NCBI GenBank assembly: GCA_037178625.1
Contig: CM074134.1
Location: forward strand, 2,852,001 to 2,916,000
Reading direction: 5' to 3'
DNA length: 64,000 nucleotides
From: Skeletonema tropicum
Taxonomy: Eukaryota > Bacillariophyta > Thalassiosirophyceae > Thalassiosirales > Thalassiosiraceae
The notes beneath the pieces were generated by a model. The model was not told where the DNA came from. It worked only from the letters and a program-made list of their open reading frames with translations, and did no database searches. Both the position numbers and the translations under genes were made by a program. Positions 23,886 to 32,834 of the stretch are shown here, piece by piece (the first letter of the stretch is position 1; each line of letters starts with the position of its first letter).

Positions 23886-24583
23886 GATAGCAGCTTCTTC
23901 CAGATGGTACATCATCTTCCCCTCATCCTTCTTGACGCCATGTCCATCATCATAAAACCATGATAGTTTATAATGCGATTCCGCATCTCCCACTTCAGCT
24001 GCTTTTGTGAAATGCTCAAGTGCTCTGATATATTCTCCTTTCTGGCATTGTTTCAATCCCCAGTAGCACAAAGCAACTGGATCATTAATATTAATCTCTC
24101 TTCGTTTTATAATTCGTTTATCAGCTTCTTCAATTGTATCTGGCTTGACTTCTCTACAGAATGGACATTTACGTTCCAGCTTCACTCTAATGTCTCGCCT
24201 CTGAGGGGCATAACGATCGGGCAGTCCCCATGATGCGTACTTTCCGGTTGATTGAATAACAACTCATCTCGTAATTCAACAACTCGTTTCTTACACGCTT
24301 CTTCGTGCTGTGATCAATGATCATTCTTACACTCAAGGCTGCAGTATCTAACGAGATCGCAATCATCACATTCCATCAATTTGATATCATCAACTTCTGC
24401 GATGCTGCAAGAAGCACAACAACATGATGTTGCTGTGTCAGCCGCATTATCTTCGCTCATGATTTACCGCCTCCACTAAGAATATTGAGTTCAATTAAAT
24501 GTCATGAAAAGAGGCAATAGCATAGGCAAAAGCAGGGTGGGCGTACCACACTTCTGTGACTTGAAAAGTGAACGTCTATATAG

Positions 24584-24884
24584 TGGCTCAGTGGTATATA
24601 CGACTTTCGCATATGATCAGCAAAAGTACATCAAAGAGCTCGCAGGTTCGGTTCCCAACCTCGGAAAGTGTTTATCCAGTGGCACTTCGCGCCAGGCATG
24701 CGCGACCGAGCGCACGCACAAATTGCGTGTCGAATAGAAGCGTTCCACAAGTCGCTAGCGTTTAGGGCCAAACAGCCCGGAAGCACTCCAAAGCGTGCGT
24801 ACTACATACCAGCCAGAAGCATGAGTAGCGCCTGCACTTTGATGAACTTTTGCTGATCATATATATATGCGAAAGTCGTACCAC
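24584..24884. mobile_element. Inverted-repeat element with tRNA-like promoter boxes
   Basis: A 46-48 bp arm at 24591-24636 (GTGGTATATACGACTTTCGC...) is repeated inverted at 24837-24884, around a 200-bp centre. At the left end, TGGCTCAGTGG (24584-24594) fits a pol III A box. GGTTCGGTTCC (24645-24655) resembles a B box with one mismatch; the spacing is 61 nt. It does not fold as a normal tRNA. It looks like a foldback element or a SINE derivative. Confidence 0.5.
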
Positions 24885-24888
24885 AGCA

Positions 24889-25060
24889 AAGTGATGAAAC
24901 GCGCCAAAAATCTGTCCGTTTTTCGTTTTCGTGGGCTCTTTCTGAAAGATTTGCAAAGGAACTCATCCTCCAGTGCATCCTCCTTCTCACTTTTTGAGGG
25001 GCAAAATCGATCTAAACCATGGGATTATTACCGTAGTAAGAAGTACACTTGTACAGAACA
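24889..25060. repeat. Third, partial copy of the TARBP1 upstream region
   Basis: It matches 18365-18500 (GTGATGAAACGCGCCAAAAA, GAGGGGCAAAATCGA) and then jumps to the sequence of 18750-18790 (GTACACTTGTACAGA-CACC). It is therefore a copy with an internal deletion. It lies between the inverted-repeat element and a copia fragment. Confidence 0.7.
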
Positions 25061-25149
25061 CCTTTTCTTCGTAATCTCATAGCTCATTAGGAGCGGTGTG
25101 TGTGAGGGTCGCAGCTACTATTACTATTCATCTCAAGCAGGTCGAGGCG

Positions 25150-25718
25150 GGACATTCAAACAGCAACGGCAGTAGCCCTCCTGACAACGAAGGGGTGAAG
25201 AGTCCCGATGAGCATGACTGGGTCAAACTTCGCCGTGTTATGAAGTGTCTGAAAGGTACGTACTTTGTGAAGCTCACCCTTAGTGCTGAGAACTTACGGG
25301 TGTTGAAATGGTATGTGGATGTGGGGACTCATCGTTTGCCATCCACCCTGACTGCAAAGGGCATACTGGGGGCATTTTGACCCTTGGAAAGGGAGCAGTC
25401 ACTAGCGGATCTCGCAAGCAGAAGCTGAACCGATGCAGTTCCACAGAGGCAGAGATAATAGGAGTTGACGATTTCATTTTCATGGGACCATTGTTATGGA
25501 CGCTTTACTTCATGCGGGAACAGGGATACGACGCAACAAGCAACATCCTCATCCTCATGCAACATTATCAGAGTACGATGAAACTGCTCATCAATGGTCA
25601 AAAGTCTAGCTCGAAGCGAACAAAACACATCAATGTGAGGTTCTTTTTTGTGAAGGATGTGAATATGATTGATAGAGTCGACATGACAGTGGAATATTGT
25701 GCTAATGTGCTTGTATAG
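25150..25718 (+). pseudogene. Ty1/copia pol remnant (end of RT and RNase H)
   Basis: The first part encodes EHDWVKLRRVMKCLKGT and LKWYVDV, the end of the copia reverse transcriptase and the start of RNase H. The frame then shifts near 25315-25330 and continues with HPDCKGHTGGILTLGKGAV, RCSSTEAEIIGVDD and SSKRTKHINVRFFFVKDV, classic copia RNase H landmarks. A stop ends it at 25718. Two in-frame 6-nt insertions appear against the usual motif spacing (a doubled ATCCTC near 25550 and an extra Asn-Met near 25662). It is from a different copia lineage than the nested elements at 40-56 kb. No LTRs were seen. Confidence 0.8.
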
Positions 25719-26114
25719 TATCACCACCGACTATAATGGGCCACTACAAGCGGCTCATGCCAATATTGACGACGAGAAAGATAGATATGATTTGGTAGAA
25801 TCTGGTGCTGCTGGCCAGCCCACACCACACCTGACCTCTCGTATCAGCTTCGAGACTGCATCTTCGCTTTTATGCACGCCAACCGTCTGAGCAGTGCTAG
25901 TTTCATGACGCAAAAGACTGTACATAGCCACATTAAGGAATAGATGTGTTTGATGAAGAGGAGCCTTTCTCTCCTTTCGTATATTATTTGTTGAAGTACC
26001 TACACATGTAAGACACTTATTCTTGATCTTGATTCTATCGCTACCCATTTGTCAACCTAATCATGACTGCGTAGCTCTTGAGACCAAAGCGCTTTCCATT
26101 GAAAGAAAAAAGAA

Positions 26115-26876
26115 CTACACATTACTTCTGAGGGGCTGACTCTCTGTGCCAACCACAGCACTTTTTCCTGTCATGAAATCCATTCTACCAATGAAAGTCA
26201 TTGCGATAACCATCACGGTGAATGTGAGGCCAGTTACTGGATACGAGAGGATCGGCTTTTTAAGTCCAGCTGCACCCAAACAAAGAGCGTCTACAATAAT
26301 CAATACCTTGAGCAACCTCAAAATGGTGTCTTTGGGAGCAACCGATTCAACGCTAACGGTACCATCTACGACATGCTTGCGAAAAACAATGAGGGCGACG
26401 ACGTGCGACAATGTTGACAAACCAACGTACATATGAAACGGGCCAGTAGTCTTTTCCTCCCAATTGACCATCGAATCATACCCATTTACGATTGTCAAAA
26501 CAACCCAGAAACACATTCCCAAACGAATGGCTGTCACATTCCCCTTTGGTTGGAAAATAAGATACAAGTCCGTAAAGTTGAAGAATGTAAAATCGACAAA
26601 ACCGATATAAACACCAGCTTGATTCCAAATACCGTATTCATCATCGATGTTGTAGCGATGGATGGAAGTAATGCAGCTGAATATCTGAAAAAAGCATGCA
26701 ACGAATCCGAACTGCAAGAGAATGTTCTTGTGGAACCGTTGGAAGGTGAACATTTCGAACAAAACCAAGTAGCACACATTCAAAAAATTGAACATGAAAA
26801 TATGCAATGGCCAACCAAGAAGCACGCCATGCGACCCGGGACAGGGCCCTCTCCTCGGTTGCTTCAGGGAACGCAT
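26115..26876 (-). CDS. Multi-pass membrane protein, unknown family
   Basis: A 253-residue protein if started at the ATG at 26876 (MRSLKQPRR). The frame is closed upstream by a TGA, and an ATG in another frame (MIANFWVDAF, about 26930) suggests that a short upstream exon or frame change is possible. Six or seven hydrophobic segments are visible, for example WPLHIFMFNFLNVCYLVLF, LLQFGFVACFFQIFSC, LGMCFWVVLTIVNG, LSTLSHVVALIVF, LLKVLIIVDALCLGAAG and GLTFTVMVIAMTFIG. I do not recognise the family. It is transcribed away from the membrane gene at 27752-28745, about 0.9 kb off. The two are not obviously paralogous. No targeting signal is apparent. Confidence 0.65.
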   Translation of the reverse strand: MRSLKQPRRGPCPGSHGVLLGWPLHIFMFNFLNVCYLVLFEMFTFQRFHKNILLQFGFVACFFQIFSCITSIHRYNIDDEYGIWNQAGVYIGFVDFTFFNFTDLYLIFQPKGNVTAIRLGMCFWVVLTIVNGYDSMVNWEEKTTGPFHMYVGLSTLSHVVALIVFRKHVVDGTVSVESVAPKDTILRLLKVLIIVDALCLGAAGLKKPILSYPVTGLTFTVMVIAMTFIGRMDFMTGKSAVVGTESQPLRSNV

Positions 26877-27228
26877 CGACCCAAAAGTTGGCAATCATTT
26901 TGCAGCAGCAGTACGGAGCAGATCTGTTGAAAATGCAAATGGTTGTGATGTTGATGAGAAACGTGCTACAAATACAAATTTTATGCTGACAAAGAGGCAC
27001 CGAACATTCGAGTCACAAGGCTACCACTTACAATACTATTCTAATGAATAAGAATAATGATAATGAACGAAATCTCCAATGAATGCGAATGCTCACGTGT
27101 GCTTCCTACGCAAATCAGTACGATACCCAACAACCTCAGGGCATTTTGGATACTTTTTAACGTAGGAATTCATATCCTCTCTAGGGATGAAGTAGAGTGG
27201 ATTAAGTGGGTTCGCGGCCCGAAAGAAG

Positions 27229-27652
27229 GTTGTGGTCGGTGCGTGTCAAGATCGCATCTTGTATCTTTTAATACGGACGTTAGAGGATTCAGTATGTATT
27301 CCTACGTTCCTTTGTCAACTTCTGCTTCCGACACGAAAGTAGTTTTCTCTCCAGCTTGAACGTCGCTCTAGATCGAGATATTATTCCCCAGGAAAATATC
27401 TGATTTCTTGGATCTGGATATTTTTCAAGGTAGGAATTCATATTCTCTCTGTCTCCGGGGTGAAGTATATAGAGTGGCCGCGTGGCACCAAAAATATCTC
27501 GACCTAGCTACATTCAAGCTAGAGAAAACTATACTTTCCGTGTCGGAAGCACAAGTAGACAAATTAACGTAGGAATACATACTGAATCCTCTAACGGCCG
27601 TATTAAAAGATACAAGATGCGATCTTGACACCCATTGACACCAAACACAACC
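27229..27652. repeat. Inverted repeat between two divergent membrane protein genes
   Basis: 27229-27383 is the imperfect inverted copy of 27493-27652; arms are about 155 bp and the centre about 110 bp. The right arm ends about 100 bp before the ATG at 27752 and probably contains that gene's promoter. The left arm would then be an inverted copy of promoter sequence. A short direct repeat (GTAGGAATTCATATNCTCTCT) also occurs at about 27163 and 27431. 27060-27228 shows no gene. Confidence 0.75.
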
Positions 27653-27751
27653 GAAATCAGCGCGCAACGCAAAATCAACAAAAAGATTCGTTCGACTCTA
27701 CGATATCTCAAATCCGCTCTGCCATAAAACACTCACATCAACAAGACAAAC

Positions 27752-28745
27752 ATGTCCTACCAAGCAGTTCCACTAGGTGCGGCCGATGGGGCCAAGAGCC
27801 CAGAGCCCACCGTCTTCACAATCCACGTCGAGAAGATTCGTTTGTTTGCTTACTGTTCATTCTGGGGATTTGTGATTTTCGCCGCAATTATGTCACAAAT
27901 TTTTACGTGGCCCAACATGTCATGTGTCAAAGATGGCGAAGAGAAGTCTGGAATGGATTGCGCTGATTTGATTGCAGTGTTTGGTACCAACAACGTGAGT
28001 AACAGACGCATTATACATTCCTCGATCATAAACCCTCACACTACTTCTCACACCATTATTTGACACACCTAACACTATGCCAATCTCTCTTCTTCAAACT
28101 GCTTCTTTTCAGCCCTGCATCTACTGGGATTATGAACCTTCCACCCAGTTGACAGCATTGGTCTACCCCATTTTTGAGTTTTCTCTGGTTCTTTACCTCC
28201 TCATGAGCCACTTGCAGATCAAGAACGACATGCAGAATGGAGTTTTCCCCGCCGACAAGGAAAAATTGATGAATGTTTTGTTCTGGGCGAAGCTTGTGCT
28301 AGTTGCCTGGTTCCGCATGATCTTCGTCTGCAAGGTCACGGACGATGACCTTACTATTGGTAGCCTCACCATCGGGGCTGTTACTGCGCACACGATTGGA
28401 TTTTTGGGTCTTCAAATTGGCCTTGTCTTCATCGCTTTCGAGAACGTGATCTACCTCACCTACCGTCAACAAAGCTTCTGGTGTTTCTCTCAAGCGATGA
28501 CCGTTACATTAGCGAATACATACCTTGTCCTGTTGACAACATTTACTGTCATCAAGATTACCTGGACCTGTCTCGCCCTTTCGACTGGCATTCCAAACAC
28601 CCTCATCTCATTTCCTGTTTCCCAATTCACAAATAAAGCCTGGTTGCTTTTTGCAGCAGTTCTCCCTATCTTCTTTGCATTGGAACAAATGAAGAAAGAC
28701 CCTCCCATGGTTGTCACCCTCGTCAATACTGAAAATCGCAAGTAA
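27752..28745 (+). CDS. Multi-pass membrane protein, unknown family
   Basis: Two exons (27752-27994 and 28113-28745) encode 291 residues. The 118-nt intron has GTGAGT and a TTTTCAG acceptor and splices in phase 0, between GTNN and PCIYWDYEP. The ATG lies in an aacATGtcc context. Six hydrophobic segments follow a short polar N-terminus: IRLFAYCSFWGFVIFAAIM, LTALVYPIFEFSLVLYLLM, VLFWAKLVLVAWFRMIFV, AHTIGFLGLQIGLVFIAF, VTLANTYLVLLTTFTVI and AWLLFAAVLPIFFALEQ. The C-terminus is short and basic. The topology resembles a small transporter or receptor-like fold, but no motif identifies a function. Its upstream region is part of an inverted repeat shared with the facing flank. Confidence 0.8.
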
Positions 28746-29472
28746 GAATCTGTCACGTCGATGCTCGATCGGAAGAAGCCTAAGCGTCTGATGTCATCTG
28801 AGAATTATCTAGGATAGGAGTAAAATTTATGGTCGTTTGTTAATCTTGAAAAACAACATCGAAAAGTTTCTTGTTTTGTATATATATATCATCTGTGTAT
28901 GTATGTAAATATGCCGAGGAACACTGCTACTTTCTTGGCATTGACTAATCACTATTCTCAAGTGACCTTCCTCCTTCATCTCATTTCTTTGTGTCTACAC
29001 CGACACATGAAGACATCGTTCAAGCTTTTAAGCCAGCAGGGTCGGCAGCGGCGACGCCTGCTTCGGAGAATCTGTTCAAAGTCGATGAAGTCTTGTCTGC
29101 ACCCACACATCAGCGAGCGGAGTGCCATCTTTCATCAATTCGTAGCGCAGTGCACTACTTGAACTTGCACAAGATAATATAACATTTAAATTAAGTATCA
29201 AGAAGCATTGTAGCCATGATCTTCCTCTGCATCAACTCGGAAAGGAATGTATAAATATAAAGACTCGGACAGCGTGAAGACATTTGACATCAGAATAACG
29301 TAATTCAACGCAGCGTTCGCACAAATCTCTTCCACACCCGGGGACTGGGCCGCCAAGAGAGAAGAGAGAAGCTAGAAGTGCGGGCAGAGCAAACCTCTTT
29401 CTATCTCTTCTCTCGTCTCGCTCAGGCCCCGGTGGTAGGGGTGGGAGAAGTCCCTTTGAATCTGTAATGTTC
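28746..29472. other. Intergenic with LRR 3'-flank repeat and a foldback insert
   Basis: 29150-29330 matches 19030-19210 (3' flank of LRR pseudogene a). Between 29335 and 29450 there is extra sequence absent from locus a. It can fold on itself: CACCCGGGGACTGGGCC...AGAGAAGAGAGAAG against TCTCTTCTCTCGTCTC...CAGGCCCCGGTGG. No gene is called. Confidence 0.6.
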
Positions 29473-30693
29473 TCAAGCGAGCTCCTCGCACAAACGGCGG
29501 TACTGCTGCTCAGTGGGCGGTTGGAAATACCCTCTGTAGAAGTCTATGTGCTGTTCAATACGCTGCAAATCTTCAACATAAGTTGCGTAATCACTGCTTC
29601 CAATGATTGGCTCGGGGTCGAGCCAGTTGATCTCACATGAAGGATGTTCATAGTACTGGTTGTAAGTGCACCAGCTCCAACCAAGACGAGACCCCGCTTG
29701 AACAAATTGCAAGGAAAATGGGGGTGGTAGACCTCTTGAGTCTTCTTCGTACCAATCAGGAGAATGACTCGAGAGTGACCAATGGAACGCGTTCAAGAAG
29801 TATCCGAATAGCGTCGGAGTGCGTTGCAGGAGTTGGTGGATCGTATGCATAAATTTAGGTACCTCTCCAATGTGTTCAAACAGATAATTCACACCACCGT
29901 GGACAGTAGCAGGGAGACAGAGGCTCTCCAGAGCTGGAAAATGTTGTCCGCTTATGTCTCTGATATCACCTGCTACGTTCGTGCGGTTCAAATGTAACTC
30001 CTTCAGACGTCGAAAGTCAGCTAGATCCATGAAGTTACCGCTAACACCGGGACATTTGTCGATGCAAATCTCTTCAAGAGTGTCTTTCAAAACACTCAAA
30101 CTCCTGAGATCGCCAGTCAACCGAGTATTGGAACAATCCAGCACTTTAAGCAGTGGCAATCCTGACAACATCTCAAGATACCATTTTAGATGAATGCAAC
30201 GTATACTCAGCTTTTGAAGGAGTGAAAAGCTGAACAGGAAATCATATCGACCATTCAATTGAGCTCCGGTAATATACAAGACACGCAACTTACTGAAGCT
30301 GGATATGATGTTGATATCATGGACGGCGCAGTTGGCAGTACGTCGAGCCATCATTTGATCTGGTTCCTCCCCGTTGGAGTAGATATGCCATCCTCCGAGT
30401 CCACCAAGCGTAATCTCCTGTAAATTTGGTAGCGCAGTTGCCATTGCTCTCATGGCGTTGTAAGATCCCTCACTGCGAACCACTAATTCAGATGGAGGAA
30501 CGACTGTCTTCTTAGCGGCTTCTCTCCATGTTGTGCACACTCGAGCACGCATGATATCTTGATGGGAGAGGAAGCCGAAGATGATTGCAACCTCAACTGC
30601 GCTCAATTTGTCGGCGTTGTTCTCGGCAGTCTCATCAGTGAGGTGCGCTACATTTCCGCTGATCCCTGGAGAGGATGATGCGGATGAATTCAT
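29473..30693 (-). CDS. F-box-like leucine-rich repeat protein, gene b
   Basis: An intact 406-residue protein in one exon, starting at ATG 30693. Residues 28-65 form an F-box-like helix set (KLSAVEVAIIFGFLSHQDIM, then CTTWREAAKK). About residues 70-270 carry irregular LRR units (LPNLQEITLGGLGG, SKLRVLYITGAQLNG, LPLLKVLDCSNTRLTGDL, FRRLKELHLNRTNVAGDI). The C-terminal 130 residues are a family-specific domain ending CEINWLDPEP...IDFYRGYFQPPTEQQYRRLC. Such proteins typically recruit substrates to SCF-type ubiquitin ligases; the target is unknown. Compared with pseudogene a, the first ~35 residues are replaced, because a TAG sits just upstream where a continues. It is head-to-head with gene c, 430 bp apart. 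Confidence 0.85.
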   Translation of the reverse strand: MNSSASSSPGISGNVAHLTDETAENNADKLSAVEVAIIFGFLSHQDIMRARVCTTWREAAKKTVVPPSELVVRSEGSYNAMRAMATALPNLQEITLGGLGGWHIYSNGEEPDQMMARRTANCAVHDINIISSFSKLRVLYITGAQLNGRYDFLFSFSLLQKLSIRCIHLKWYLEMLSGLPLLKVLDCSNTRLTGDLRSLSVLKDTLEEICIDKCPGVSGNFMDLADFRRLKELHLNRTNVAGDIRDISGQHFPALESLCLPATVHGGVNYLFEHIGEVPKFMHTIHQLLQRTPTLFGYFLNAFHWSLSSHSPDWYEEDSRGLPPPFSLQFVQAGSRLGWSWCTYNQYYEHPSCEINWLDPEPIIGSSDYATYVEDLQRIEQHIDFYRGYFQPPTEQQYRRLCEELA

Positions 30694-31122
30694 GACTAAG
30701 CGGCGTGATTGGTCGTAGCCAATGGAAGAATTGCTATTATCATCATCTTCAAACGGCTATATATACTTTATTGTGTCGGATCGCCTTGGCATCATCGCAT
30801 GAATGCTGATTTTCAGCAGGAAGAAAAGTAACGAGCGAGCTTCTGGGGTCCCTTCTGGACAATTTCGTGAGATGCGAGACACAGTTGGAAACCGGTAAGA
30901 CTCTGATACCGGTGAAGACTCTCTATTACTAGAAAGCATCCACGAACGGTACTTTATCTGTCCTATTCGGAACTTCAAAAGATGATGTCATCGATGTAAG
31001 TAAGTACTTTAGAGAAGAGTCAACATGAGATGATCGAACCAACTCGATACCAACACCTTCTATCTGGGGAACAATGATGTCGCCTCTTATTAGACAATAA
31101 TTAGAATTGGAAGCAGCTTAAC
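30694..31122. promoter_or_regulatory. Shared 5' region of two divergent LRR genes
   Basis: This 429-bp gap separates the starts of gene b (minus) and gene c (plus), so it must hold both promoters. A TATA-rich string (TATATATAC) lies at about 30758-30766 on the gene b side. 30800-30990 is also present at 22066-22250. No finer elements can be assigned from sequence alone. Confidence 0.5.
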
Positions 31123-32289
31123 ATGATGCACTCTCCCTTAGCAGCTCCCGAGAGCGTGCTGAGCGTTGATGAAGTTGCATTCATTTTCAGCTTCAACTCT
31201 CGTGGTGATATTATGCGTGCTCGTAGAGTATGCACAGCATGGAGAGATGCGGCTAAACAGACTCTCGTTCCTCTATCTGATTTTGTGGTTAATAGCGTTA
31301 GATTGTACAACGCCATGAGAGTGATGACTACTGCGTTACCAAACGTGCAGCAGCTATCGATACGCCATCTGGGTAAGAGACACAAATACATCGACGGGGA
31401 TGATGTTGAAGAAGAAAGGGGTATCACTGATAACTTTACGACCCATGATATCAACATCATATCAAGCTTCAGAAAGCTGCGTGTCTTACACATTTATCGA
31501 GCACCGTTGAGCGGAAGATATCCCATCCTTTTCACCTTTCCACTCTTATTGCAAAAATTAACTGTCATGAGTTGCGACGACCTGAAAGTTGATCTTGATT
31601 TGCTAAAGGGACTACCCTCACTTAAAGAATTGGTGCTTAATTCTAATCCACAATTCACTGGAAACCTTATCAGTTTGAGTGCACTAAAGGATACTCTTGA
31701 ATTGGTAACGATTGGGTTTTGTGAACATGTTCAAGGGAATTTTCTGGATTTAGCCGGCTTTTCACGTCTATCGAAGTTGGATTTGATGTACACAACCGTA
31801 ACGGGAGACATTCGAGAAATCCATGATGGGGATTTTCCTTCGCTAGAGCAACTATTCCTTCCACCTACCGTCCATGGGGGTCATGGCTACGAGTTCCAGA
31901 TGATTTCAGACGTGCCGCATCTAATGCATACAGCCCATCTACTCCTACGACGCACTCCAATGCTATTCTCAGATGCAAAATGGTCATTAGCTTTTGGTTG
32001 GTCACTCTCGAAAGAATCTCCTGATTGGTATGCTCGAGACGAGGGAAATGGAAGCCCGTCACCTCCGTTTCGATTACGATTTATCAAAGCTGCATCACGT
32101 CTTGGGTGGAGCTGGTGTTCTCTCTGTTACCATTCGTGTGAGATTAATTGGCTTGATCCAGAACCAATCGGTGACGACTACGAAACGTATGTAGAGGATT
32201 TACGAAGCATTGAACAGTGTATAGATTTCTACAGAGGGTATCACCACCCTCCTAATGAATTGGAGTATCGTCGCCTCTGCGAAGGATAG
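31123..32289 (+). CDS. F-box-like leucine-rich repeat protein, gene c
   Basis: An intact 388-residue protein in one exon from tandem ATGs (MMHSPLAAP). The F-box-like region is at residues 14-50 (LSVDEVAFIFSFNSRGDIM, CTAWRDAAKQ). LRR units follow (LPNVQQLSIRHLG, FRKLRVLHIYRAPLSG, LPSLKELVLNSNPQFTG, FSRLSKLDLMYTTVTG). The family tail ends CEINWLDPEP...IDFYRGYHHPPNELEYRRLC. It shares perhaps half its residues with gene b, so the pair is older than the a/b duplication. Its 3' end and downstream flank exist as a fragment at 34820-34950. Probable role: substrate adaptor in ubiquitin ligation, by inference from domains. Confidence 0.85.
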   Translation: MMHSPLAAPESVLSVDEVAFIFSFNSRGDIMRARRVCTAWRDAAKQTLVPLSDFVVNSVRLYNAMRVMTTALPNVQQLSIRHLGKRHKYIDGDDVEEERGITDNFTTHDINIISSFRKLRVLHIYRAPLSGRYPILFTFPLLLQKLTVMSCDDLKVDLDLLKGLPSLKELVLNSNPQFTGNLISLSALKDTLELVTIGFCEHVQGNFLDLAGFSRLSKLDLMYTTVTGDIREIHDGDFPSLEQLFLPPTVHGGHGYEFQMISDVPHLMHTAHLLLRRTPMLFSDAKWSLAFGWSLSKESPDWYARDEGNGSPSPPFRLRFIKAASRLGWSWCSLCYHSCEINWLDPEPIGDDYETYVEDLRSIEQCIDFYRGYHHPPNELEYRRLCEG

Positions 32290-32834
32290 GGAGCAACAAC
32301 TAATTCAAATCCATGTAAAATGCTGTTGATGTACGGTAACAGAAATATGAAAGCACGATTATTTATCTAACCAAGTTGTCTATTGCTAACATCTTTGGTG
32401 CCGCAGAAAAGCTGATGATTCCTTTGATAATATGCGTTTAAGATGATCAGTAAAGGACTGCATACCTAACTATCTCTACACTTCTTCATGATCGGTATCC
32501 ATCATGGAAGATGATCGTTGCGCCATACCTCGCGTGAAAACTAAGTGGAAAGTATGCCAAGGCTAGCTAGGCAAGTAGCCCATAGTTGAATCTGATTAGA
32601 CTATTTTGTCTTTGATTGATCTTCTCTATGTAACATAATTGCATGATCTATCAACAAAGACTTCAAAGTTCAGATGAATGAAGGCGCTATAATATCTTGA
32701 TATTTCTAACAAAGCATGGAACAAAGATACTCTTTAGATTCCAAAGATTATACCCTCAAAGACTTCCAACCCATCTGATTTCCATTGCTCCTTCTTTCGC
32801 GATTGCTTTTGCCCTATCAGTCCCGTCCGTGCTT
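32290..32834. other. Intergenic; 3' block shared with the Cys-repeat genes
   Basis: 32379-32495 (AAAAGCTGATGATTCCTTTG..., GATGATCAGTAAAGGACTGC, ...CTTCTTCATGATC) recurs at about 34965-35060 and 36915-37015. There it forms the 3' flank of the two Cys-repeat genes. It may be a 3' UTR or terminator module moved with duplicated gene ends. No gene is called. Confidence 0.65.

Larger units (their letters stand above)
23040..24460 (-). pseudogene. MYND/RING/SEL1 family gene, broken
   Basis: From an ATG at 24460 the reading gives an N-terminal MYND-like finger (CCCASC...CDDCDLVRYCSLECKNDH). It then meets a TGA in place of what is normally CGA (Arg), continues HEEACKKRVVELRDELL to a DCPI, and then lacks most of the RING core. 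It resumes at RVKLERKCPFCREV with SEL1-type repeats (YWGLKQCQKGEYIRALEHF, HYKLSWFYDDGHGVKKDEGK). At LEEAAI it is interrupted by a 570-bp LINE-like insert (23316-23885) and continues as RGHPDARCDLACEEWNN to the family's usual ending (AAVDATKSPQREAA). There are thus three lesions: a nonsense codon, a deletion and an insertion. It is clearly not functional. Domain roles are as in the intact relative at 623-1903, although the MYND finger is at the other end here. Confidence 0.85.

Noticed and set aside
24187..24255. Another LINE/SINE tail (TAATGTCTCGCCTCTGAGGG)
   Set aside because: About 20 bases resemble the tail, but most of the stretch is explained as coding sequence of the MYND/RING pseudogene (PESTHHGDCPI), with no tail or target repeat.
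24584..24655. A true tRNA gene
   Set aside because: A and B boxes are 61 nt apart, the B box has a mismatch, and no cloverleaf with a paired acceptor stem forms.
26641..27000. Alternative minus-strand frame over the start of the membrane protein at 26115-26876
   Set aside because: It leaves the hydrophobic pattern after about 50 residues and ends early. It might supply an upstream exon, but no splice site was convincing.
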